A stretch of DNA of 25,000 nucleotides, taken from positions 22,501 through 47,500 of the forward strand of contig LUCW03000638.1 in assembly GCA_001586965.3 (NCBI GenBank), read 5' to 3'. Below are positions 1 to 10,438 of this stretch, one piece after another; position 1 is the first letter of the stretch, and each line of letters starts with the position of its first letter. Both the position numbers and the translations under genes were made by a program. Source of the DNA: Sphaeroforma sirkka (taxonomy: Eukaryota > Opisthokonta > Ichthyosporea > Ichthyophonida). The notes beneath the pieces were generated by a model. It had not been told where the DNA came from. It was given only the letters and a program-made list of their open reading frames with translations, and made no database searches.

Positions 1-380
1 GGGTTCTAGGTATCTTTATTTGTTTACACGCTATTGCTATAAACAATGCCTGATGTCCGGGGTGGACTTGTGGCTACCGGCAGGTGTTGGCAGTTCCCGT
101 AACCCTGCTTTTCAGGGGAGGGCGAACTGGACTGTCTAGGGGCTGAGTCTTTTGCGGTCTGTGGTTGTACTTGTTGAGTTGTTTTCTTTGGCTGTAGTTG
201 TCTTGGTGGTGTGGGCGTTTGACAACCGTAACTGGATTGACACAGAGTCTGTGAGTAAGCTGTGACACGTATGCACATCGTTTCATTGAATATGAGGTAT
301 GATAGAGTGGCTCACCAATGTATCATACTCACTACCGCATCACCGGGTCGCGATGTGCGACTGTGCCTGCCGGTAGGCAT
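1..380. other. No supported gene; weak minus-strand frame
   Basis: A minus-strand frame from 278 to 24 is open for 84 codons. It reads as a proline/glutamine/serine-rich low-complexity chain. It lies in the same frame as the 381-809 reading frame but is separated from it by stops, including TGA at 381-383. It could be the decayed 3' part of that gene or chance. No promoter, RNA gene or repeat was recognised. Confidence 0.25.
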
Positions 381-809
381 TCAGGGAGGGTGTGGGCGGG
401 GCGGGGGGCGTTTCATCGCGCTGTGTTCGTTGATATATGTGCTATTCAACTTCAGGTCAATGCATATTTGTCGCAGGCATATTCGCCAGCGTCTGATCAA
501 GTCAGGCGGAGTCACGCTACTACATATGTAGGATAGTGTAATGTCTATTGGGATGTCATTGTCTAAGTCCTGGTCAATGTCAAACAGGGGGTGTATGTGG
601 TGGTTTGGGAGTTTGCGTGTCCAGTGCTGGGGCGCCGCTATATAGGCGCTAGCCTCTGAATGTAGTGTGTTGAAGTCCATTTGCGGGTTATCTAGCCACA
701 GTGTTCTGTGGGCTTGTTCGAAACGACGTCTGCGTTCTAACGAAGGCCAAGTATAATCGTTCTGTGGGTGTTCTGAGTCTACGAGGAGAGTGTGTACTAT
801 TGTGGTCAT
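381..809 (-). CDS. Hypothetical protein, unrecognised, possibly decayed
   Basis: This frame is open for 142 codons from the ATG at 809-807 to TGA at 381-383. It stays open upstream to about 895, where an acceptor-like cacag (about 883) could mark the start of an exon. The predicted protein has ordinary composition. It contains an aromatic and charged segment (YTWPSLERRRRFEQAH), an acidic stretch (DIDQDLDNDIPIDI) and a proline-rich end. I see no signal peptide, membrane segment or known catalytic motif, and I do not recognise the family. The balanced amino acid use and the length in non-repetitive DNA argue weakly for a real coding origin. The same frame continues below 381 after stops, so it may be a pseudogene or one exon of a larger gene. 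Confidence 0.3.
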   Translation of the reverse strand: MTTIVHTLLVDSEHPQNDYTWPSLERRRRFEQAHRTLWLDNPQMDFNTLHSEASAYIAAPQHWTRKLPNHHIHPLFDIDQDLDNDIPIDITLSYICSSVTPPDLIRRWRICLRQICIDLKLNSTYINEHSAMKRPPPRPHPP

Positions 810-895
810 GAACCGTGGCACTGGGAACACACAGTTCAGCAGTACTTGGGGTGGTATGGGTCCTTTGTGCAAGTATGTCAATGCTGTGTCAAGCT

Positions 896-1036
896 CTTAG
901 GGTTTAAGGTTCTAGGGTTTAATGCAGTGCTGACATATTGATTCTGTGACGGGGTCTCTTATTTAATATATCAGTACTATTGCTTGTGCTCTTCTGATAG
1001 GATTTTAGCTCTATACCCTAAAAACCCTAAAACTAT
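896..1036. repeat. Inverted telomere-like (TTTAGGG/CCCTAAA) motifs
   Basis: The + strand carries two TAGGGTTTA-type units at about 897-923 and two CCCTAAA-type units at about 1015-1033. The two groups face each other across roughly 90 bp of ordinary sequence. A third, looser set of CCCTA-like units lies at 5650-5710. The arrays are too short to be a telomere and could be interstitial remnants or chance. Confidence 0.35.
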
Positions 1037-1527
1037 TGCGTCTAGTGCACACCCGCGTACAATGCACATCAGTTACACATCGCACGTAAATATGTGACAT
1101 CTCCGTTCGTCACTCTCTATCTCAAGTCCCGAACTTTGCGGCAACTTTTTGCCGAGCGCTTGCAGTCGCATGCTTTGGTTTCCACATGAATGCATAGTCG
1201 AATTGTACACACAGCAGAAGGCATCAACGTGCAGAACAAATCAGGCGAAACAACTCTGACCCGTTGTTCTTTAACCTGCGTGCAAGTAGCACCTGAACAG
1301 AATAATAGACAGGTGAAAGTAACATCTGTCTCCAAACATCACAGCCAGGTCAGTTAGAAGAAGAAAGTGAGATGTCATGCGAATACAAATGCACACGCAC
1401 CCACTCTCATACGCACCTCTGTGCTCACACCACCAATGATAGCGGGAGACGGAGACATTTAGGGCAAACCAAACCAAAATGAACTCTGAGCTGTCGTTCC
1501 AAAAAGACAAGACGTCACTCACGTCAA

Positions 1528-1724
1528 GGCATCTCACTCGTGCCCGTGCAGAATCAATGAACCTCACGAAGGAGTCCCAGGTGGGTGGGTGAGGGATGAC
1601 CTGTGGGTTTAGAGTGTGTATATACGTATGTACTTGCGTTAAATGGCATCTCACTCGTGCCCGGGTGGGTGGGTGAGGGATGGTCTGTGGGTTAAGAGTG
1701 TGTATATACGTATGTACTTGCGTT
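1528..1724. repeat. Tandem duplication with a 33-bp internal difference
   Basis: Two adjacent copies (1528-1644 and 1645-1724) share the start ggcatctcactcgtgcccg and the end gtatatacgtatgtacttgc. The first copy has about 33 extra bases (1547-1579) that the second lacks. That extra block begins with an acceptor-like tgcag and ends in cccag followed by gtgggtg, so it resembles a tiny exon. See the findings. Confidence 0.8.
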
Positions 1725-1808
1725 GAGTTACGACTGTCCATGTAGGAATGGGTGGAGATACTTTTAAGAGAACGTACATTCGCGTATGTGCATGAGGCTA
1801 TGATTGTG

Positions 1809-1870
1809 TATGCACGCACGAGTATATGTACATACAGTATATGCACGCACGAGTATACGTACATATAGTA
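1809..1870. repeat. 31-bp tandem duplication
   Basis: Two copies of a 31-bp unit beginning tatgcacgcacgagtat, at 1809-1839 and 1840-1870, differ at only a few bases. They sit in purine-pyrimidine alternating DNA upstream of the coiled-coil gene. Confidence 0.8.
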
Positions 1871-2403
1871 TATGTGCATACAGGCACACAGGGCATGTGT
1901 AGCCATGGACATTTCGATGAGACATATGTCCTTCTAATGTACACTACATGTGTATCCCTATTGTGTTTGACGTTTTACACAGCGATCTTCCAAGAGTGCG
2001 CATATCTCTCCGTGTACATGTACTGTTAGAACGCATGTACGTGTGGCTGTCGACGTGTAGGTGGTAGATAGTTATACAGGCACGTTGTAAGGATAACGTT
2101 AACATGACTCGTCTATGGTTTTCGACTAGCTTCGTTATTTCATGGACACTCGGCTATAGTCAAAGATGTCCACTACTATTGTCTGATGATTCATAGGATA
2201 CTACACAGCCGCATACTTTCACGCACACACATGCATAAACATACTTACACATACATGCGCACATATACATATAAATGTGCATATATATACTTTCATATGC
2301 ATACACACATGTACATACATGCGCGTGCATACAGACAGACACATCTACACACATACACACGCACATCACACACACCCATACATTCAATACATTGCAAACG
2401 CAG
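1871..2403. other. Intergenic or intronic DNA, CA-rich near the end
   Basis: No coding exon is supported here. From about 2218 to 2395 the + strand is a degenerate CA/TA/CATA microsatellite. It runs up to the acceptor site of the first visible exon at 2404. Missing 5' exons of the coiled-coil gene should lie in or upstream of this stretch, but I could not place any of them. Confidence 0.5.
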
Positions 2404-2586
2404 AGCAAGGACAAAGATATCGAGGCACTCAACAAACGCATAAAAAAACTGGAGACTCAACTGAGTCTGATGACACGCACCGAGCCATCGCTCACAGACA
2501 TTGATGCCGAAAGGGAGGAACTACTCGTATTGAGAGAAGTAAGTGCACTGCATCCGCATTATATGTGTATATGCACAATAGTATGC

Positions 2587-2620
<34 letters not shown>

Positions 2621-3852
2621 ATGTGTGTGTGTGTACACGCATATATATATAAGAGTGTTATATGTGTGTATGTACAACAGTATGCATATATATATAGATA
2701 TAGATATATGTATATATATATGTGTGTGTGTGTGCATGTGTATGTGTATGTGTATGTGTCTTGTGTGTGCAAACGTATGTGTACGTATTTGTGTATTGGT
2801 ATGTGATGTAAGTGTGTATGCGTGTGTGTATGTACATTGGTATGTGTGTACGTCTGTATGTGCACGTATGTGTGTACTACATGGGTGCGTGGTCTTATTC
2901 TGCATGTGTGTGGGCATATTTGTTGACAATGTGTGTTGCTGTTGATGTGGAATGCTCAAATGTAGACATCCCGTCTGTACATGTGTATGCATCCCGTCTG
3001 TACATGTGTATGCGCGAGTGTTTGTGTGTGACTACGGGTGGCGTTGACAACTGCATGCTCATTGGGTATGTTTGTAGGTATATGTTTGTATGTCTACCTA
3101 TACTTGTCGTTCACCTGTATTGTATCTGCCTCTTAGAATGTATCTCTCTATCTTTGTACTACTTCGTCGTTCTCATGTCCTGCATTAACCGCTCAAGTTG
3201 CACGTATCTACATGTATTGTATCTACCTCTTAGAATGTATATCTCTATGTTTGTACTACTTAGTCGTTCTCATGTACTTTATCTTCCACTCAAAGTGTAT
3301 ATCTCCTGGGTTGGCCACTGATGTGGATGTCCCTTTTATATGTTAGAGCTTTTATTTCTTGCTGCAATCCGTTTCGATCGCGTTCCGTTTGTACTCATCA
3401 TAGTTGTCCTTGTATCATTATATGTATTACTTATACTCCACCTCAATTACAGGAGAAGGAATATCTGCTGGACTATTTGGACCAGATGATATCCGTGCTG
3501 GATGGCAAGCCCAAAGGTACGTGGTAGCAACTCACGATTAACAATTGTGTGCATGTGAGATGAATTTTGGTTACAAACACTGTGAGTGCTAAGTATAGAC
3601 TAATAATGAGGTGACTGGAAGAGATTTTTGGGGGGGGGTTGTTGGGTGTATAATTAACCCGATGTGCTACTTGAGACGGTGTGGACTCATTGCCTACCCG
3701 TCTTTAAGCCGACTAGTCTGCCCGTATATATGTAAATCCTTGCCATTACACAGTAGATTTGTATTTAATCATTTATTTAAAATTTATTTGGATTATTTAC
3801 ATTAAATATATATACGTACATATATGTATACCTATATATATACATTATATAT

Positions 3853-3920
<68 letters not shown>

Positions 3921-3943
3921 TATATATGTGAGTATATATATTA

Positions 3944-4001
<58 letters not shown>

Positions 4002-4034
4002 TATATGCACACATATATATGCACATAAACATAC

Positions 4035-4068
<34 letters not shown>

Positions 4069-5827
4069 CGTGTGTATATATGCACACACGTATATATATA
4101 TATATATAAACATATATTTATGTATGTATATTTTATAAACGTATATACATATATATAGTAAGCGTATTTGTGTTTTTGTGTATATTTTTTTACTTGCATA
4201 TATGCAGATTGAGACGACGAAGCGATGCCTACCATGTGTTGAATATACTCAATATCAGTTCTACTTCGTACGTATATACCGCTTTTGGGGACTACCATTA
4301 AGTAGTTTGATCTGAGCAGCTTTTTCATTCTATTTATTCGGCTCCAACGAGTCCTATGGTCTTCCGCAAACTACCCGTACTGACGTGTTATTGGCTTTCC
4401 TTTACCTACAACATGTGGCTATAAATAGTTATGGTCTGTCTGTCTAACTCTAAATACGTTTTCGCATAAATGTCATTTGCAGACCCAACCGGACCCCCGG
4501 GTGTGCGCGAGAGTGTGCAGGTACGTGTCAGTTCCTGCACCAGAATGAACCTCTTCAGCTGCTACGTGTATTGGTTCGTTGCCTCTCGTTTATGCTACGC
4601 ACGTGCTCATGCCTTTCCTCAGTAGTTATCTGCATGATCAAGAGCATCTATAAATGGGGTTGTGGTCCGTTGCCTCTGTTCATGCTACGCACGTGCTCAT
4701 GCCTTTCCTCAGTTGTTATCTGCATGATCAAAAGCATCTATAAATGCAGTTGTGGTTCGTTCGATTGGTTCGTTGCCTCTGTTCATGCTACGCACGTGCT
4801 CATGCCTTTCCTTAGTTGTTATCGGCATGACATCTATAAATGCAGTTGTGGTTTCTTCGATCCCCGTCGTTGAACACCAAGTGTGTGTGTCGTACGTACC
4901 TGGCACACGTGTGAGTGTGTCTGTGATTGTTGTGATGTCCCTGTGAGCTGGTTCTACCTTCAACTCTTGTTATCATATATTCCCTACGTTTACTCGAACA
5001 AGACGTGCCACGGATTGGCTACCTGTGCACATTCCTCGGTACTTGACTATATAACGTTTGGGTTGCGTACATTTCACCTCTTATTGTCCTCTCCCGCCCT
5101 ACAGAGGCTGCACAGACTGCAGAAGCAAGTGGATTCGGAAAAAGTATGCGCACGTCTTTTGCACATGGCGCTATGAGTGTGGCACGCATCGCGTTATTCC
5201 CATTTGTTAGTTGCACATTCGCGTTTTGCTCATTTGTTAGTTGCACATTCGCCTTATGCGATAGTTGCACATTCGCGCTATTCTCATTTGTTACTTTCAC
5301 ATTCGCCTTATGCTCATTTGTTGATTTATGTACCGCTAATTCTGTGCTGCGTCCTGAATTGAGTGTCGTTCTTTTTGACTAGATTCTTAAGCTTTGTCAT
5401 TCCCAAGTGTTGTTTTATAGCCTCTGTATATCACACGCCAACTTGTAAAAAAACATAGCATGTCGTCCCTTGTTCCAATTGTTAATTGGGTGTTGTTGTT
5501 TGTGCTCAGATTCCCAAACTTTGCCATCCTCGAGTATTGTAGTATAGTCCCTGTATTGTATGGCACACGACAACTTATATAGGGCATAGCATGTGTTCCA
5601 CTTGTTCCAATTGTTTGTTGTAGTCTGCAACGTGTACATAAGTCATACATTAAACCCTACATCCTTAACCCGATCCCTCAAACCTTGCATCCTTAGCCCT
5701 ACCCCGTAAACTCTGTTCCTTTCCCCAGGCGATACGAGAGAAAGAGAATACGTACGCGTTGGTAGCCGGAGCTTCGATTTTCGCGTGTGTGGCCATCATT
5801 TCACGGTGGTTCTTGAATTCGCTGTAG
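2404..5827 (+). CDS. Coiled-coil, tail-anchored membrane protein (3' five exons)
   Basis: Five exons join in one frame: 2404-2538, 3453-3516, 4483-4520, 5105-5143 and 5729-5827, ending in TAG. Every intron begins GT (gtaagt, gtacgt, gtacgt, gtatgc) and ends AG after a pyrimidine-rich or canonical acceptor. The exon lengths (135, 64, 38, 39, 99) keep the frame, with one phase-1 junction. Together they encode about 124 residues. Exon 1 is heptad-rich coiled coil ([15 protein letters not shown], then an acidic [10 protein letters not shown]). Exon 2 continues the helix, exon 3 is a short proline/glycine linker (DPTGPPGV), and exon 4 is again helical. The last exon carries a hydrophobic segment ([16 protein letters not shown]) followed by SRWFLNSL and the stop, the layout of a tail-anchored protein inserted post-translationally in an organelle or ER membrane. 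The start is missing because upstream exons were not found. The family is not recognised. Golgin-, SNARE- or organelle-adaptor-like roles are guesses. Confidence 0.72.
2560..2900. repeat. TG/TA microsatellite in intron 1
   Basis: The + strand carries runs of (TA)n, (TG)n and mixed TATG repeats just after the donor of the exon at 2404-2538. Its base composition is complementary to the CA-rich microsatellite upstream of the same exon. Confidence 0.9.
2967..3012. repeat. 23-bp exact tandem duplication
   Basis: The unit catcccgtctgtacatgtg plus tatg occurs twice back to back (2967-2989 and 2990-3012), inside intron 1. Confidence 0.85.
3116..3306. repeat. 97-bp tandem duplication in intron 1
   Basis: Two diverged copies begin tgtattgtatct at 3116 and 3213. 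Both contain the shared cores cctcttagaatgtat and tttgtactact, followed by gtcgttctcatgt. The intron then runs to the acceptor at 3452. Confidence 0.75.
3790..4165. repeat. TA/TG microsatellite in intron 2
   Basis: This is a dense (TA)n block with a pure (TG) run at about 3873-3913 and a (GA) tail, within the intron 3517-4482. All long frames predicted here are tyrosine/isoleucine repeats of no coding value. The rest of this intron holds no recognisable feature. Confidence 0.9.
4570..4862. repeat. Three-copy minisatellite of about 90-103 bp in intron 3
   Basis: Three copies share atgctacgcacgtgctcatg (the core starts at about 4592, 4682 and 4785) and the downstream parts gcctttcct and catctataaatg. 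Spacing is about 90 and then about 103 bp. The repeats keep an open frame in parallel, which reflects the repeat unit rather than a gene. Confidence 0.85.
5201..5335. repeat. 30-bp minisatellite in intron 4
   Basis: Units beginning catttgttag at 5201 and 5231, a truncated unit at about 5260, and further units at 5284 and 5314 share the core ttgcacattcgc. The array lies shortly after the donor at 5144. Confidence 0.85.
5388..5632. repeat. Diverged tandem duplication of about 122 bp in intron 4
   Basis: Two copies (about 5388-5507 and 5510-5632) share, in order, a ctttg.cat start, a gcacacgacaactt-like segment, catagcatgt and cttgttccaattgtt. They have diverged by perhaps a quarter. The acceptor of the final exon lies about 100 bp downstream. 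Confidence 0.65.
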
Positions 5828-6949
5828 CCAGGCACCCCATGGTAACCACGGCAGCACGCCAAGGCAGGGAGTGGTACGTAGGACGAACATCACTTATGAA
5901 AAGGAAACACTTCGAGACGTACATGCAGACGTTGAATGACACAATACTTCTATGCGACGTCAGTATGTCTGTACAGTGCCTGCGAAAGCTGCACCCACCT
6001 AGGCACACGACTCCTCCTCCTCGCAGGACCACCCTCGCCTGACTATAGGTGCTCTATTCTTGTATGAGAATGTCCCGTTATGAGGCCTTGGACCCAAATA
6101 ACTGAATCGGGGTACATTGTCTCTGTGTAAGACCACCAATTACCATGTCTAGAAACTCATCCTTTCTGCTAGTCCGTGTTTGTTGCGACGGATCTTCCCT
6201 TCTCCAATCAGGATTCTGGGGTTCTGGGTGAGAGAATGGTATCAAGCCATTGTGCCCCATAGTTATTAGGTGTAGGTACATATCTGGACATGGAAATGGT
6301 AACCCTACTGTGCCACAGTATCGATCAACACTACCCTATCTCCAGGCCAACGCATTCAGCCAGCAGGACTGATACTTATGGTAGGGAATCCCAAATGCCG
6401 CTATGAGATGGGCGGTTAAGTGTCGAGGCTGGCTTCTTCTCCGGTCAGGATGGTTGCCAACCGGGTTTAACCGCCGCCACTTCACCTGAGAACAAGGGGT
6501 CACACTAATGGGCTTAACGATCCAATTCTAGGTCAATCAATCATTTGCGATTAGGGGCTTTTTCTAGAGGCGTACAGATCTGGCGGATGCGGTGCCATCC
6601 GTTTTAAACAGGGTTGAATCCGAACGTGTAGTTGGATTGTGCACTGGTTCCGTTCATCTCTCGGGAGAAGTGATTCATGGCAGTACCAAATAGGCCCTTG
6701 TGAAATAGCGTGACATGCCCATCCTACGCAACTAGCAATACACAACCCGACTATCAGTGTCAAACTGTGGGATCGATTCTAAGTGTAACGAGCCACAATG
6801 ATATGTCGAGGCATTAAATAGTCTATTAGTTAACCATCTAGTTGTGATTTCCAGCGTATGAGATATTGTTGTACGTGAAGTAGCTACGTCTCATACAAGT
6901 TTTATCCAAGATTCGCTTGATACCATCCAACAACTTCATATAACAAACA
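5828..6949. other. Intergenic block without a supported gene
   Basis: From about 6070 to 6800 the base composition is markedly more balanced and GC-richer than the surrounding microsatellite DNA. It contains the inverted pair GGCGGTTAA (6411-6419) and TTAACCGCC (6468-6476), with another small inverted pair around ggttgccaacc (6449-6459). Minus-strand frames of up to 70 codons exist, but none has a recognised motif. It could be an unrecognised repeat or a structured non-coding RNA. I see no polyadenylation signal close to the stop of the upstream gene. Confidence 0.4.
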
Positions 6950-7149
6950 TATGCGTATACATATACATATACATATACGTATATATATACATATACATAT
7001 AATACTTATACTTATACTTATACTTATAATTATACTTTATACTTATACATATACATAAACATAATCATATGCTTCTACGCACACACACAATATATATATA
7101 TATATATATGGATGGATGGACAGATGATGTATGTATGTATGTATGTATG

Positions 7150-7196
<47 letters not shown>

Positions 7197-7205
7197 GTAT
7201 GTATA

Positions 7206-7298
<93 letters not shown>

Positions 7299-7634
7299 CA
7301 TATATATATATATATATATATATATTATTATTATATATCAATATTATTATATATATATAATATATTACATATATAATAATATTATATGCATATGCATACG
7401 CATGCATGCATATGCACCTTATGTATATGATATGCCAATAATACATACAATATTGCACATGTGCGTGCGTGCGTGTGCGTCTGGTGATGATGTGCGCGTG
7501 CGTGCGATGATGCATTGGCTGTATTATTATTATATATGTTTACATACACATATATATTATATGTATTATAATAATAATATAATCATATTATGTATGCATA
7601 ATATATTATGTATATATATAATATGACATTATAT

Positions 7635-7680
<46 letters not shown>

Positions 7681-7712
7681 ATATATATATGTGTTTGTAT
7701 GCATATGAATGC

Positions 7713-7775
<63 letters not shown>

Positions 7776-7871
7776 CAACATATACAATATATTATATATA
7801 TTAGCATATACATATTACATTATATATATATATTTATATGTATATTTATTCATATATGTATATATATGTAC

Positions 7872-7924
<53 letters not shown>

Positions 7925-7940
7925 CATTGAGATGTTGATA
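6950..7940. repeat. Roughly 1-kb (TA)n-dominated low-complexity block
   Basis: Arrays of TATACA, (TA)n, (TATG)n, TATTAT and (TG)n follow one another with little unique sequence. The unique islands at about 7400-7530 contain a GTGCGTGC-rich purine-pyrimidine alternating stretch. Predicted frames are pure repeat translations. Confidence 0.95.
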
Positions 7941-9685
7941 TTCGCGCTATTTCTGATTGTTATTGAGACGCAAGCAATGCTGCCGTAGGGAAATATCCGA
8001 TTGACGTTCAAATACGATACGTAATAATAAAAAAATCCCATATTGTGGACAATTTCTGAATTCAAAATCACCAAATTTCTTATATTATCTATCTAGGCGT
8101 ATCTCGTGACAGCCGACTGTGACAAAGGTATTAAATTGTATTCGATTTTGTATGCTTGTTAATCTTTAGCTCGGTTTTTTTGGGGGGGTTGTGATAAACC
8201 TTTGAACAGCACTCGAGTGATAGCACCCCTGACAATGTACAGCGACGATCAGATCTTTACTATCCTTCTCTTTTGTCATGTTGAACAAACATTTGTGATA
8301 TTAAAAAATACAATTCGGTCGAATGCTACGCTTTGCACTTTCTTGTGCGGTGGTCAATTGGGGTGTGTTTGTGTTGGGGGGGATTTTCTAGACTATACTA
8401 TTAATTCCAAAGTGAAACAACGGTGCTCACCTTATAAGTAGATACCAAATTCAGATGGGCCCGATATCAAACACTGGTGAACTAGAATCATAGAATATCG
8501 CTGCATGATCTTCTTGTGGTATGTTTGTTTTGTGCTATGCTAACCATGTTTGTTTTCCTCATGCGGTACCGAAGTTCAGCTGAAAATCGGGTCTAGTAAG
8601 GTAGCGTAGATGACTATGCCGGCGTACACAAACAGGGCAGCTACCTCTGAACGACCATTTGATATCAAACTAAGTTTGATGTAGTGGCTGATTGGACACT
8701 GCATTTCAAATACAGACATACACAATTCCGTGCAGCGGCTGCGAATGGCTAATATAGAAGTGGTGATTTCGGTGTTGCAGTAATCGCTTTTGGATCCTGT
8801 TTCCAAACATCTCAAAGCTTCAGGCGAGGGTGTTCACGTTGACGTTGTGAGACTACTACTCTGGGATAGTTGAAGAAACCCAAACACACACAAAACGAGA
8901 TGATTCTATCTGCATGTGTACGTGGATTCGGCAGCAACGTAAAATTGCTGCTCAATAACATTGAATTGCAAGCCACGACTACCGGCTGTCCTGCAATCGG
9001 TGCCAGAATTGGATGCCATTCAGATGGGTATGTACGTTAAAACGAGACCTGCTGTAGTGCACGACCAACGAAGCATTGATTTGTACAGTTACCCATGGAC
9101 ATCTGCGTACATTTCATGAAAGTTTTAAAACAAGGTAGTCGTGTATCTACCCTGAAAAAAAAATACTCTGGGGAATGATACGTCTTGATCGATTCGAATT
9201 CAACGATATTATATGAAGAACGAATGGCCGAGGATAAACAAATATATTACCGTACTCGTTTTGTAGACAGTACAATCGCTGAATTAACTTTATATGCTTT
9301 CGACAATCAAAACTATTTAAAAGGCTTCGATAGAAAATAGCGTAAGCGTCTACATGAGTCACATACTGAGAAAGATAGCATGTTCCTATCATCTGAAGGC
9401 AGAGAAATTAAAACTTACCCGCCATCAATTTTTAACCCGAGCTCTACTGCTCATCCTTCATAGGTCCCAAAGACATTGAAGCGTAAGAAACGTACAGATC
9501 TACAAAACCCACAGGGTAACCGTGAACGCTTAATCTTACGCCTGAAAAACACTAACTACATGTCATGCTACTTAATGTTTCGACCAGTTCTTCCTTTCTC
9601 ACTTTGCCGATTCAAAATCTTACTCGATAAGTCATGACCGAAACCGTTTTTACTTTGGTTTTCGCTTTACCAACTAGATCGTATC
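7941..9685. other. Unique AT-rich DNA, no supported feature
   Basis: Six-frame reading shows only short frames (up to about 80 codons) without motifs. One minus-strand frame at 8576-8815 has mixed composition, but nothing marks it as a gene. No repeat, RNA gene or transposon similarity was recognised. The stretch ends at the 3' terminus of element 1. Confidence 0.4.
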
Positions 9686-9785
9686 TTAACGTACGTTCGT
9701 AGTTCTAAAAGCTACTGGGGGCTATGTAGAAATACGGCCTCCGGTCAGTCTAAAATATCAAGATCAATTGAGATAATACATTGGT
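9686..9785. repeat. Terminal copy of the 100-bp direct repeat
   Basis: This copy is identical to 10339-10438 except for one base (C/T in agttYtaaaa). The first 38 bp form the extension that the other end of element 1 lacks and include the perfect palindrome AACGTACGTT. The rest is the outer end of the inverted terminal repeat. Confidence 0.9.
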
Positions 9786-10338
9786 TTTTTATTTGTATTT
9801 TAAATAATTAGTACAAGCTCTTTTTCCAATATTTCCAAAGTGTTCTAAATTCACTTTGATGGCTCCAATAGCCTGAGTATTTGGTATGACTCATCTACTT
9901 GGACCTATTTGAGACATTAGTAGATGTAGGATATTATAAACTAAATTTTATAATCTCCGAACTACTACTTATTGATTTTGGTCCTCCCGCCAATCTCCAA
10001 AATCCAATAAGTCTTTTTTTTTCTTTTCTTTTTTCTTTTTTTTAACTTTTCTTCAGATGGAACTTTATTTATATCAGCTAATGTATTAACGTGACTTACG
10101 TTATTATGTCTATTTACAAATTAGGCAAGTGGTCATGAACATTTAGTACTTCTAGTGAAAATTATTCAATAAAGAACAGCTAGAGGTACGCCCTGTGTGA
10201 TCGAGGATATTTAGGCTCTTAACAAGAGGCAGTCCCGATCATTCTTACACAAGCTACCACTGCTAAATCCTAACTGACTAAATTGTATTTTAGTTTAATA
10301 TAGTTTGAAACCTAGTAATTTCCATCGAAGTTTACATT
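9724..10338. repeat. Element 1 3' inverted terminal repeat
   Basis: This repeat is the reverse complement of 14989-15583, with about ten substitutions. It also has a longer pyrimidine tract (about 10014-10043, mostly T with some C) that accounts for the extra length. The inner edge (gtttacat) abuts the internal 100-bp repeat directly. Confidence 0.9.
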
Positions 10339-10438
10339 TTAACGTACGTTCGTAGTTTTAAAAGCTACTGGGGGCTATGTAGAAATACGGCCTCCGGTCA
10401 GTCTAAAATATCAAGATCAATTGAGATAATACATTGGT
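10339..10438. repeat. Internal copy of the 100-bp direct repeat (ICR-like)
   Basis: This is a near-perfect direct copy of the terminal 100 bp (9686-9785), placed between the coding region and the 3' inverted repeat. In element orientation its first part is complementary to the 5' terminus, as in the internal complementary region of DIRS elements. Its second part repeats the 3' extension in direct orientation. The stop codon of the methyltransferase-like frame (10398-10400) lies inside it. Confidence 0.88.

Noticed and set aside
2186..2992. Several frames of 70-166 codons on both strands
   Set aside because: They are translations of CA/TG/TA repeats (His/Thr/Tyr/Cys/Val periodic) and overlap the supported exon in other frames.
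3759..4328. Tyr/Ile-rich frames that look like membrane proteins
   Set aside because: They arise from (TA)n, which is open in several frames at once. They are intronic.
4571..5300. Repeat-containing frames and a possible CRISPR-like array at 5201-5335
   Set aside because: The units are adjoining or degenerate minisatellites without regular unique spacers, inside introns of a eukaryotic gene.
7065..8074. Tyr/Ile-rich frames of up to 185 codons
   Set aside because: Pure microsatellite translation.
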